From Pteria penguin (lineage: Eukaryota > Mollusca > Bivalvia > Pterioida > Pteriidae): a stretch of DNA of 64,000 nt. Positions within the stretch are counted from its first letter, which is position 1. The number at the start of each line of letters is the position of its first letter. Below the pieces are notes generated by a model, which worked only from the letters and a program-made list of their open reading frames with translations, was not told where the DNA came from and did not search any database. The DNA is taken from the NCBI GenBank assembly GCA_035048485.1, contig CM068585.1, positions 19,642,001-19,706,000 on the forward strand. The letters run 5' to 3'. Both the position numbers and the translations under genes were made by a program. This document shows positions 1 through 11,724 of the stretch, piece after piece.

Positions 1-2640
1 AATGAAATGTCTTCCCGAGACACAAAGGGAATTATCTTTTTTTTTTTATCAACTTACTTGAATTTTATTTAGCGGTTACCATGCAAGTGTTTTTTTTTTT
101 TTTTAAAAACTGACAGGGTATCGGCGAATACCCTGTCAAAAATTGAGTTTCACTGCGAGGTGTTTCTCTTCTATCAGTGATGACTGTTTTTATACTGTTA
201 ATTTTTTCCAGTTTTATATCCCTTTTCTTCTCCAGTGGCGTCTCTGCCGTACTGTTGATTTTGACCTCTTACTTGAGGGTTTATTTCCTACCATTTATAT
301 TCCGGTTTTATTTTTAATGCTGGTCAAAACATATTGTAGTAGTTCCTTTTACCATAGGGTCCCATTGTTAAATTACTAATTTCCAGCAATATTTACACAT
401 CCACATTTTAGCTTTATATTGACCATACTTTATCGGAATTTTAACAATTTACTGCAGGTTATCCACCTAAATTTCGAGAAAATCCTACTGGAAGGGGATC
501 ACCCCACAAAATTTGCCAAATGTAAAGAACAACCCCCTTTTAGGTCTCAAAATCTTTACATTAGTGAAATGAGATTAAAATTCATGATTTTACAGCAAAA
601 TTGATTTTTATTTATAAATTGATTAAAATAAGTTCATCCAATTAGAAGCCCTGATACATTGAAATAGTAATTCCCTCTCTCCCTATAGTAGATCAGCCAA
701 TCACGCGTCTCGTTTATTAACATGCTTTGACCTGCTTCTTTAGATATTACTAGCCTCACTTTAAACGATAAAGTATATCTGCCGCCTGTTTGTGACTCTC
801 GGTTGTATCGCATTTAAGCACAATGTAATAATTTAATTTATTGAATTAATTCATCTTTAAATTTATGCTTTTGCACTTAAATCCATAGTCTTTATTAGAT
901 GATTGTTGCTCAGTCTGAACGGACGTGCACTCGACATGGAGTTCGTATAGATGTCTACCTGTGTCACAGAAGCTCCAGGTCCAAGTAATTACAGTACATC
1001 TGGTAGCTCGTAATTCAAACTTGTCAGAAAGTTATTAACCACCACCAAGACGTACATGGTAAACCAAAGTATAATAAACATTTACTTAAAAACTTGGATT
1101 TATTGATAACTTGTGTTCATTTGTGAGGAACGTGTTGAAACTGTCACATTTCTGCCAATTTGCACAAGTGTCCGCCTCGGATATTTGCGGGAAACTTTCC
1201 ATAAGTTTTTCTAACGTTTCCACAAAGTTGAACTACCTTAATTGCTATGTTAGTTTTACTAAATTACAGTATGAACAATTATCAGAATTGTTATAGTAGG
1301 GTTTGCACTGAAATGATACCATGGCATGAAAAATAAAAAAGAATATAAAAACTGCTTGGCGCTATAAATTTTCACGTATGAAGGGAGAAAACTATGCAAC
1401 GTGCCAAATCTATCTGATAGTGTGTAAGAATAAACTTTCCATAATCCATGCTTAAATCAATAAAATTCTGTAGAATGTCAGTCTGTTTTCCTGGCAGCAG
1501 TTATGACAGAACTTCACTTTCCCTACTAACTTAATTTGACTTTATGACTAAACAAATAAACACATTCCGTCGACATTGGTACTTCATATCTCATGGGAAT
1601 TAATAATATTTGCATATTCTGGGCATTCCTTAAAGTCAGCAAAGTCACTACGTGGACATAACAAACATTTAATTTACGTAATTAGAGATGATGTGCTATC
1701 GCTGTTTGTCTTGATTAGTTCATTGTGCTGCTGTTCATTATGCAATGAGTTTTGCATCCCAAAGTAAATATTTGTGTTTGCCATGTAAACATGCATCTGT
1801 TTGTGAAGCATGTAGTTAGGGAGTCGGTGACAATTAATAGAATTATAAATCGACATCTATCATTATTACTGAAGGTATCATTAGTCAAATTAGTCAACAG
1901 CAAGTGAACGTATTTACATTTGCATATGGAACCTACGAATTCAAATATGATTATATGTTATGTACCAACCTTGTATGTGCTGCGAAATCATACAAAATAT
2001 ATGGTGTCCCTCAGATAAACGACCGTTTGTCTGTTATAATTTGAAAATGATTGAAATATGGATTCACAAAGAGAACAAGACAAACAAATGTATTACATAT
2101 AATAAAATATTAAGAATAAATACAGATTTTAACTGCAGTTCAGAAACTGTTGGATAAATGTGTTTTTTGTAAGCAACCACAGAAATTCAAAGCGTTTTAA
2201 TAATAGACCGCAATGATTGTAGAATGCATAATACCCGACATCTCAGAAAACCTAGACAATTGATATAAAGACTGAGATATCACAAAGCGTTCAGGAGTGT
2301 ATGCTCGTAACTAACACCCGTCGCAGGTCAGGGCAAATGCTTATTGCTATCCACCATATTAATATAATGTAGGCAATAGCGCACAGTAACAGGTTTCCAA
2401 CATGAAACCTCTAATAAGACATTTATCAACATTATGTCAAGAAGAAAGAATTAATGTTATTATTTTTACACAAACCCAGACTTGTCATGGAGACACTACC
2501 AGAACGACTCCTATAAATTTGAAATGCATCAATATTCCTTAGGTACAGATTGATAGGGACCAAAATCACATATCTTGGCAAAATCTTCAGCTTTACATCC
2601 TAGATGATCAGGACGGTGAGGTTCCGGTATTTAGTCCAAG
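1..2640. other. Non-coding, no gene recognised
   Basis: AT-rich sequence with only short chance reading frames. No splice-flanked homologous exon, SINE or transposon terminus was recognised. Confidence 0.5.
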
Positions 2641-2659
2641 AAGCATCAGCTGTCCTGTC

Positions 2660-3185
2660 ATTCAGGTAGAAAAGTAAAATCCGAAGGCCCCGCGTCACGG
2701 AAGACGTTGGTACGTCCATGTAAAAGATCTCTCACTGCCGCGGATATGAATATGTCCGCTGACACTTAAATGTAACACATCCATCACTGCCTCGGACATG
2801 TCCGCTGACACTTCTATATAAGACCCCTCACTGCCCCAGATATGTCCGCTGACACTTACGTGTAAGAAATCCCTCACTGCCTTGGATATATCCATTGACA
2901 CTTATATGTAACAGATCCCTCACTGCCTTGGATATGTACGCTGACACTTTAATGTAACACATCTATCACTGCCTCGGACATGCCCGCTGACACTTCTAAG
3001 TAACAGACCCCTCACTGTCTCGGATGTGTCCGCTTATACTTATATGTAGCAGAATCCTCACTGCCTTGGATATGTCCGCTGACACTTATATGTAAGAGAT
3101 CACTCACTGCCTTAGTGTCTCGGATATCTCGGCTGACACTTATGTAGCATTTCCCCAACTGCCTTGGATATGTCTATTGACACGG
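2660..3185 (+). repeat. Minisatellite of about 46-bp units derived from a SINE core
   Basis: About ten diverged units, each with ...gatccctcactgccttgg followed by a atatgtccgctgacactt part; 'cactgcc'-type words recur near 2731, 2781, 2829, 2872, 2918, 2965, 3010, 3055, 3103 and 3151. The unit matches the core of the SINEs at 15005 and 56741 (reverse strand gtaaaagatccctcactgc and ggatgggtccgttgcaa), and the left flank (2690-2720, 'ccccgcgtcacgg') fits the SINE sequence upstream of that core. Confidence 0.7.
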
Positions 3186-5607
3186 ACAAGTAAATATCGC
3201 TGTTTTTCTCGAATATATCCTTTTCATAGATTTAAATTCCTGTCCGATACATCAGAACAAAACTGTCAACATATAAGTGAAATGAACTTAACAGAAATAA
3301 ATATAGAACATATATACCTTTTTTATTTTGTGCACGATATGCGCATTTCAACAAGTTATGTCTCTTCAGTGATGCTCGTGGCCGAATGATTGGAATTCTC
3401 AAAATATATAAAAATATTAAGAGCAGTGTTGAAGCCAAAATGACCGAAAACGTGACGTAATAAAAATAAGCAAAAAGACTTGGACATTGGTTTGTGGAGA
3501 TTCAGATCCACATTCTGTGAACTGTGAGCCAAACTTAGAAACACTTCTATTTTATAAGGTACATCAATTTAATCATAATATATACATTATCCTTGCTTTA
3601 AGATTATTTGTTGAGTGTACGATAGCGGCTCCAGACCGAAATATTTGTGATTGTCAAGTGATTGGTACATTGAGAAATGTAAAGTAATTTATTTTACATA
3701 TCTCCGATGTGAGATAATATCGAATATTGATAGATTGAATTGATATGAAAATCATCTAAATTTATGAGAAACTCACGAGTAAGCACATATCAACAATTTT
3801 TAGAAGTCAGTAGGCAACTCAAACTCATTCGAGGGTAATCTAATATTATGTATTACAGGTGTCGACATTCAACTGTTATATTTCGCACTGTACGTTCAGT
3901 ACATCGGATACAAACTGGACAACCTTTATGGTGGTTGATTATTTCTTGTCAATTGACCTCCATGATTCTTACTTTTAGCGAACGTTGTGAGACATTCTGT
4001 TATATATTAATTTTAACCCTAGCTTGTTTTCGCAGATTTTTGTTGATACCCTTTTATGTCTTTGATACTTCAATTTTTTTCCATATTACTACTTTGTGGT
4101 TGACTTTATGACGTCTCAATCTTAATTACCTGCTGTGTCTTGTTTTGTGTGCTTTTGATTATTTTTAATTGCAATGAGTAGGAAGCTGGGCCCTTAAAGT
4201 AGTTAAACACACATACTATTGACTCTAGTCTGTACCACAAACACATTATAATCAATTTTTATTTTTGTGAATGTTTACCATCTACTTTTTACTCTGCATA
4301 TCCTTGGCAGATCGCATTACCCTTCTTTTATTTTGATTTTTGCTTGACTTGGAGATATGTAGTTACATCAGATCGTGAGCTTCTCCCCTAAGCACTTTAA
4401 CCATTTGCATCCTATACCCTATGTAACTTAAAATATTGAGTCGTGTAGGGGTAAATGAGTCATATCAAACTTTATGCAGTCCCCGAGTTCTCGTGGTATA
4501 ACTATAGCGGGGGTAATACGATTATCGTTCCCGATTTAACACCAGATACTTAGCTTATCATGTTAAACAGCAGACGGTAGAATAACAAATGTCCACGTTA
4601 ATAAGAGTTCAACTGTTGCAGCCTTCTCCTCGCTGCACGTAAGTTTTGATTCCAGCAGTTTTAGGCTCGTTTTACATATAATTCAGTGTTCCCTCTAATA
4701 ATACAAGAAGTGAAGATGGAGCTATTATATTACTATGATTGGCATCGTCAGTGAATGCCCTGCTCGTGCCCTGAGGTGAGGCTTCGCACTGAGTAGCGAT
4801 ATCTGACGTCAAATTCTGTCAGATTCAATCTACCGATCAATCGCTTTTGTATTGCTTTTCCAGTTTTCCTACATGATGAATCATCCGTTTAGATTTTTTA
4901 CAATATGTAGGGTGTCATTAGCAGCAGGAGAACACTGTGAATACCCATAAATATAAAGGTTACATACACTGCCTTCAGCTTGTACGCCGATGCGTTAACC
5001 ATGTAATGAAGAAAATAAAATGTTGCCAATTTTTGACAAAATCATAAATTCTCCGTCGCATGCTAGAGTGCCAATCAATAAATAGACTATACCTCGTATT
5101 TTATGACGTAAGTTTAAAATATCAAAATTCCTGTACACAAGAAAAATACTAATACATCTCAATCCAACAACCCTATTACATAAAGGATATACTGTACATG
5201 CCAAAATTATTTCTAATCTCTAAACTGTTGCATATAGTTATGAAATATACACATATCAAAACGTTCACTTATGGTAGAGACCAAAACTATTACGTTAAAT
5301 TATTAAGCCACCAGAAGCATGTAAAAGATCTAAAAGATCTGGCGTAACTACATGACACTTCATCTGATAAAAGAGGGGTAAAGCATATACATATACAGGT
5401 GACGTCAATACATATTTGATTACACCGAAATCATGGCGTCGACTTAGGACATTCAATGAACAAAATGTCATTTGGTGATTGGTAACTGGTCTGTGGGCTT
5501 AACGTTCCCACTTGCCGTGAAAACGGTGTGATCCAAATTACAAAAATGTAAAAGTCTACACCACCCGAAAATTCGATAAAGATTTAAAAAGGTAATTTAA
5601 GGATATT
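3186..5607. other. Non-coding; one relic of dispersed repeat family D
   Basis: 3328-3460 (gtgcacgatatgcgcatttc ... gaccgaaaa) is similar to 33205-33330 and 49775-49850. No gene recognised in the rest. Confidence 0.45.
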
Positions 5608-6043
5608 AATGTAAAGATGATGGATAAATCCAAAGCACAAGTCCAAAAATCATAAAACCAGAGGACATACAAAATCAGTGAAAATGAAAAACATATGGAA
5701 AATAACAAATATGTCTACTTGAAGAGCATATGTGAACCCCTGTGATGGAGTGAGATCAGGTTCCCGGGGAGAGTGAGCATCTCCTGCTTGCTAGCAACAC
5801 CCGTCACATATACCCAGTAGAAAGAGTCAGATCGTGTAAATTCCATATGTATTTATATATGGAGAAGTCGAAGTAGGTAACCTTCTAGTATAGAAGGTGT
5901 CAAATCTCTGTAAAATGATCGGAATCGGTCTCAGTCCAGAATATCATTTAAAATTCTGGATAACGAGATATCATATGGAGTAATAAGAGTCTCGTAACGA
6001 CCATAGAATTTCCTCAGTGACGTTGCTAGTCTAGCACATATAT
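5608..6043 (-). mobile_element. 5'-truncated retroelement 3' end, family A, copy a
   Basis: Minus-strand copy ending (3') in catcatctttacatt at 5608. Highly similar to 6044-6480, 38863-39327 and 56010-56344. It holds the last codons of the family's reading frame and its long 3' tail with ctatactagaaggttacc and gggcacctgatctcactcc. It abuts copy b directly. Confidence 0.65.
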
Positions 6044-6690
6044 AATGTAAAGATGATGGATAAATCCAAACCACAAGTCCAAAAATCATGAAACCATAGG
6101 ACATACAAAATCAATGAAAATGAAAAACAAATGGAAAACAACAAAACATGTCCACCCGAAGAGCACATGCGAACCCTTGTGATGGAGTGAGATCAGGTGC
6201 CCGGGGAGAGTGAGCATCTCCTGCTTGCTAGCAACACCCGTCACATATACCCCGTAGAAAGAGTCAAATCGTGTGAATTCCATATGTATCTATATATGGA
6301 GAAGTCGAAGTAGGTAACCTTCTAGTATAGAAGGTGTCAAATCTGTGTAAAGTGATCGGAATCGGTCTCAGTCCAGAATATCATTTAAAAATCTGGATAA
6401 CGAGATATCATATGGAGTAATAAGAGTCTCGTAACGACCGTAGAACTTCCTCAGTGACGATGCTAGTCTAGCACATATATAACCCTGGTTGAGCAGCTTA
6501 ACTGAAAGTCGCTTAGCCCTCAGAACAAAGTCATTGTAATTTGAACATGCTCTGGAATAACGTATTAACTGAGATATGAATACGCCGTATGCGGGCGATG
6601 ATGGAATGTTGCTACTTATGAAAGGAAAGTTTGTGATAGCGAAATTGAAATCGTCACGTTTGTCATAGAGTGAGGTGTTCAATTGACCAT
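6044..6690 (-). mobile_element. Retroelement 3' end, family A, copy b, with C-terminal coding fragment
   Basis: The longest copy of the family. Its minus-strand frame 6682-6368 encodes 104 residues: LYDKRDDFNF, SPAYGVFISQLIRYSRAC and LRKFYGRYETLI. From memory this is the C-terminal segment found at the end of many uncharacterised reverse-transcriptase proteins of marine invertebrates. The element is 5'-truncated, so no RT core remains. After the stop there is a conserved tail of about 320 bp. Confidence 0.65.
6368..6682 (-). pseudogene. C-terminal remnant of a retroelement reverse-transcriptase protein
   Basis: 104 codons open from ATG to stop, but this is only the C-terminal end of a larger protein. 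The sequence YDKRDDF...SPAYGVFISQLIRYSRACSN and ...LRKFYGRYETL recurs in fragmentary form at 38870-39003 (+) and in diverged form at 59866-60261 (-). Family assignment is from recall; the catalytic RT domain is absent. Not a host gene. Confidence 0.6.
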
Positions 6691-6699
6691 TAATGTCGA

Positions 6700-8295
6700 A
6701 ACATCTTTACTTTATAAACATTAGAAAGTCAATGGAGATAGCCTTGTGTAATCGTTAATACATGTAATGCAGCATGTAAAACATTAACGTTTGCAGAAGT
6801 AAAAAGTAGAGACATTTGTGGATTTGTAGGAAATATTAATGACCTAGATATTCATTTGAGTGTTATTTTACTAAGAACTGAAATCGTAAGGTTTATCAAT
6901 AAGTGAAGTGATTAAAAATGTATATTATATTTATTTGCCTGTCAGAAAGAGAACAACATAGATGTTGACTTTTTTGCTATACCCTTCTAACCACCTATTC
7001 ATTCAAACTATATTCTATATACTTTTAAATTAGCATTAAGTTTTATCAGTGTCGAGAAAGAATATATCCTCCAACGTCACAGCGACCCAGGCAGCATTCG
7101 CCATGTTTGTTTATTAAACGATTAGAGGAGATAACCCGTGGTAAAAAATAAAATATAATTATGATGTCGGGCAAGTGTTTTTAAAAGTCTTGTTAAAATT
7201 TCTTACTCTACTAAATGCCAACAGTTCAAATATTGGACAATTGCAAATTGTATAGGGATCTTACACTGAAAATATGTATCTATGACACATGGTGAAAACT
7301 TATACTTTAAGTATGTCAGTTACCATTTTCTCTTACAGACTTTATTACACAGTTGATTCAATGAATATAGTAAACAATTGCATACACGCGAATTTATTAG
7401 TTTCAATTTTCAACTAGTACAAATTATAATACATGTGTATGATATATAATGCTATACTATCATTGCTATTTCATCAGATCCTGTATTTCTGTTTCTCCAT
7501 GAGATATGATTCAAATCCTGTTATATCAAACCTTCCTCAATGCTTCGGGTATGTCCGTTGCATCATCATTTCTGTGAACCATAATTTGTGTGACATTCAG
7601 TCAGCAAAAACGACAAGCAGGCAAGTTTAACACACGACTTTAAAGCATATCAAGTAGTTCAATTTTCATCAACAATGAATACCATATTTTCTTTACACTG
7701 CTATTCATACGATAGATTGACTTTGATTCTTTATACTGTTGCTTTATGCCAATTTTTAAGATGTCATTAAATTACGTAATGCTATTTTGATACAAAGTCC
7801 AAGAATAGCTCAACATCTCCATGATACCATGATAACCCTTGATGGAGTACACATCCTCCTCATTGCATCACTTCTACACAGTGCACATTGGCAATAAAAT
7901 ATCCTTACGACTCTTAATATCATTTCCGTATGTGTAATAGAATTGAGGATTTGGATTGAAATCCACCGAAAAAGAATAATATACAAAGAGTATACACCTG
8001 TCCAATAACCAGGAATAAGTAATTGAGATAGCAGTCTACTTCTACAGAGTTTTAAATAATCTACGTTTGATGTTTATGTGAAAGCAGATGGTGGAAATGC
8101 CATGGAAATCGTATGAGTTGCTTTTCCCACAATACTTTATACATAGTAGGCGTTTAATTCGTCTACTTAATACAGAGGAGATGAGGGGTTAATACATTTT
8201 AGTACTATTAGTAATAATGCTCTCAATGACATAGACATCATACAACGATGGAATTATGCGATACCTGTTGACCCTTGTTCTTTACATGGAGGATT
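6700..8295. other. Non-coding, no gene recognised
   Basis: AT-rich sequence with only chance frames. Confidence 0.45.
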
Positions 8296-8562
8296 ATTTA
8301 TAAATTTTTAAATGTACGTCCTCTGATTGTTCTGCTGTTACGGTGAGTGGGAAAGTGGGCCCGTAAACCGGTCAACCACACCATTTGTTTGGCTTTTGTC
8401 AAATTAAATGACCGTCCTAAGTCGGTATCGTAATTGCACTACAATCAAATATATTTGCAATGTGTTATATGTTCTAGTATATTATTTATATTCATGTATT
8501 GTATAGCTCCATGGTGACTTCTGCCACATAAATGAGCCAGTAACTTCTCATTTTTCTTTGAT
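8296..8562 (+). repeat. Dispersed repeat family B, copy 1
   Basis: About 260 bp starting aaatttttaaatgtacgtcc, then gggcccgtaaaccggt, gaccgtcctaagtcggtat and gccacataaatgagccagta. Near-copies at 24985-25190, 32518-32768, 40133-40297 and, reversed, 38604-38708. Type (SINE or MITE) not settled. Confidence 0.7.
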
Positions 8563-9545
8563 CTAAGTATATCCGTTTAGTTGAATAATGGTATTAATAT
8601 GAATAAGTATAAAATACTTGAGTCTTTCGGCATAAACAAATACATTACAGATTATTGATATCTTGTATATTCAGTGAGTAAACCCCCTATCTTCTGTCAG
8701 GAATCCATTACATACCATTTCAGAAATAAATACATGTACGTATTGTGAATTTGGTTTAAAGGTCTTATACGAATATACCAGTCACCTTACAATAGTACTT
8801 TAACAAAACTATTCCAACTGATGTTACGATATCCAAGCAATTAAAACAGTATAACCCAAAAACTGCTACAACAATGATAATTTAAAAAAAAAATTAGGAT
8901 AATGATATTGCAGACAGGTCAGAACAGTCAAAACTTTTCCTTATTATCAAAGAGATCAACCATAGATAAAGGGTATCTTATAAGATATTAATGGTAATCA
9001 TTAAAAACTTCCAAGAATCTCACGAAGAAATATATTATTATGCTATAAATTTGATAAAATAAGATACACAGGTTACTAGATTACCTTTGAAATATAATTA
9101 TTCTTCTAGGCTAAAATATATTTGTCTCTATACTTTGATGAATGTTCTAATTGTAAAGGAAGTTTACCTTTTTTTCTTAAACTATTGACTTGCAGGGTTT
9201 GGCGGTAAATAATGGGAAAGCATTACTTTAAGGACACAACGTCTCTTTTATCCCTTATTCCATGTCAATCGTAACTGCCGTTAATATTAAACACTTAGCA
9301 TTGTATAAAAAGGTAAAGAGTACATGAAATGTAACAGATTATAGAATATTATTTTTATAATTATGCATATGAACTGTTAAGAGAAATATACTTTGTAGAA
9401 ACGTTCAAAGGGTTACTATAACCGGTTCGGAAAGATACGATTCTAAGAGTACTCATGATGAGTTATGGTCAAGTAAATGTTGTCTATGTATTTCCTGTTT
9501 TTATAAATTCAAATAATTAGGCGATGTTTTAAATAAATAGATACA
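8563..9545. other. Non-coding, no gene recognised
   Basis: AT-rich, chance frames only. Confidence 0.45.
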
Positions 9546-9995
9546 TCAATAGAAGTAAAAGTCCCGAAGAAGTACCGTATGGTTTACCATATCTCGTGGT
9601 CCATCGAATAAAATACCATGTACAATGTTATATTCAGACAAATGAGGTGAGACCAGGTGTCCATGAGGAGTAAGGGTCCCATTCTTGCATGCAACATCCG
9701 TTGCAAAAGTCCTGCTACAACTACTCAAGTTCAGGAATTAAATTTATATATACACACATGAGCGTATGCAGGAGACAAGGACACTAAATTATCAAATTGA
9801 TAGTATGAAATGCAGTTGAAATGAAATTCCGGTGTCGGAAATGCACGTGAATAAATGTGTGTAAATACACATATATTATCAACTCAAGTATGGTCTAAAA
9901 GTTCAAGATGGTTAGATTGTATAATCCCAAAATGTCGGTTAACATTCTTAAAACGGGGATCTCAAATTGCACCAGATCCCTATATCGTCCATAAA
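9546..9995 (-). mobile_element. Retroelement 3' end, family A2
   Basis: Minus-strand copy with coding-end relic (9900-9995, aaaatgtcggttaacattct ... ccctatatcg) and tail (ttccggtgtcggaaatgcac; gaggtgagaccaggtgtcc; tgcaacatccgttgcaaaag). It matches 59480-59980 along its length. Confidence 0.55.
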
Positions 9996-10156
9996 ATCTA
10001 TCAACTATGTGACACTAGATGTCTGAAAATAGAATTATTAATTAAGCGTATTAAAGTAGCTAGGAACAAATGTTCAGAATGTCCAACACAGACAACACAA
10101 AGCGGTTAAATCTCTATTTAAATGAGATTTCTTAACTCTATCTTTCTTCAAAACAT

Positions 10157-10480
10157 TTAAAAGTAAACAACGAGGACGCACCCAAGGGTTAACAATATCT
10201 CACAGTCCATTGCATAAAAGGACAATATCTTGTATAGTGTCATACTCAGGCAAATGCGAACCCCAATTAAACTGAGGTGAAACCAGGTGTCCGGGAGGAG
10301 TAAGCTCCCCTGTTTGCATGCAACAACCGTCGCAAAAGTCTTACAGTGACTTATCAAGTCTAGAAAGTAAATACATAAATATAGACATGCACAGGAGACA
10401 AGAACATTAAGTCAAATTATCATATTTACGGTATGAAATGCTGTCACCTTCAAAAGAAATACATAAATACCTAATATAAA
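10157..10480 (-). mobile_element. Retroelement tail, family A2
   Basis: Carries gaggtgaaaccaggtgtccg, ggaggagtaagctcccctg and tgcatgcaacaaccgtcgca, as in the copies at 9546, 59155 and 59489. No coding part. Confidence 0.55.
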
Positions 10481-10564
10481 TTCAACTCAGCAACATACTT
10501 CAGTTTCCTAACCAAACTTATGATACGATGATAAATGGAGGCAATTTCAGTAAGAATTAAAAAT

Positions 10565-10720
10565 GTTGAAAGACAAAAACAAACAAACAACCAAAACAAA
10601 AACACACCCTTCCCCCAACAAAACAAAACAAACAAACCCCCTCCCCCCGAAAAAAACCCAACAACAAATAAACAAAAAACCCCCAAAACAAAAATGAAAA
10701 ATAAAATAACAATAATAAAC
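10565..10720. repeat. A/C-rich low-complexity tract
   Basis: About 150 bp almost only A and C on the + strand (aaacaaacaaac, cccccaac, aacaacaaataaac). Open frames across it are compositional. A shorter similar tract is at 60710-60790. Confidence 0.75.
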
Positions 10721-11000
10721 CCAACAACTATGAATTATAGTATACACGTTATACCTTAGATACTCAGTATGTCCTTGATATTGGACAAACACATAAAGTG
10801 GCACATGTCAGTATGATTAAGGATATAGTATATCACATTTTTCAGAATGCGATACGTTACTTACGTCACATCGTTGTCATCAAGATGTGAATTTACGATT
10901 ACACGTTTCAACCACATGATCAGCATAAAAGTGTTTTAAAATATCCTTATAATAAACATTTTGATAATATTGATTGATGTTAAGGTTGTAACACGCGGAA

Positions 11001-11007
11001 TATAAAA
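11001..11007 (+). promoter_or_regulatory. Candidate TATA box for gene 1
   Basis: TATAAAA lies 47 bp before the candidate start codon at 11054, which would place initiation near 11030-11035 with a very short 5' leader. The region is AT-rich, so a chance match is possible; it gains weight only from its position before the candidate signal-peptide exon. Confidence 0.3.
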
Positions 11008-11053
11008 ACCTATATGTGTACCATATTGTATTTATCATAGCAAACATCAAACG

Positions 11054-11121
11054 ATGTTAGTTTGGGCATGTATATGGTATTATTTAAGTATTTCAATGCA
11101 GAAGAGACTGCGGACTGCGGA
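11054..11121 (+). CDS. Gene 1, candidate exon 1 (signal peptide)
   Basis: ATG with A at -3 opens 22 codons plus two bases. The peptide starts MLVWACIWYYLSIS, a hydrophobic stretch suited to a signal peptide, then basic residues. The GA|gtataa donor is weak but leaves phase 2, which exon 2 requires. The WxxxxxYLxIS pattern loosely resembles the signal peptide of gene 2 (WIFIFSYLLIS). Another, unseen 5' exon remains possible. Confidence 0.4.
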
Positions 11122-11670
11122 GTATAATTTATGATACTGACAATACATGCCAATTTCTGTTAACAATCATTCATCGGTGAAGAACAAGAAGTATGGCATA
11201 GTAGTTGAAAGCAGAGGCAAAATATGAAAGGTAGGGGAATGTAGGTGGGTATGTGCATACGATAAAGTATCATGAGATCTCCTGGAAACAAACATCATTT
11301 AATGCTATGTAATACTTTCTCTGTCATTATGTTCAGCTGATGAAAACGTCGGTATTATAGCTTCTTTAATTTCTATCTCTGCCAATTTTTTCATATCAAA
11401 ATGTTCTCAAACGAAGGCTCGATGATACAGTTTGCTTGAGTGCTTTCCTTCAGTGTTTTCATCATAGCTGGCTTCGACTCTCGGCCGAAGCATGTGCCGA
11501 CAATGGTAATTTACGAGGTACTCAGGTGTTATTAATCAATAAACACTGATGACTGCATATAGATGGTGTAATAATGATATGATATAAAACCTAGAAGATA
11601 AATTATCTCCATATCAATTATCCGAAAAAAATGAATGCAAAATTAAACGACCGCAAATTGAAATAGTATT

Positions 11671-11724
<54 letters not shown>

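Noticed and set aside
10535..10804. Overlapping frames on both strands rich in N/T/K or F/V/G
   Set aside because: A/C-rich low-complexity tract.
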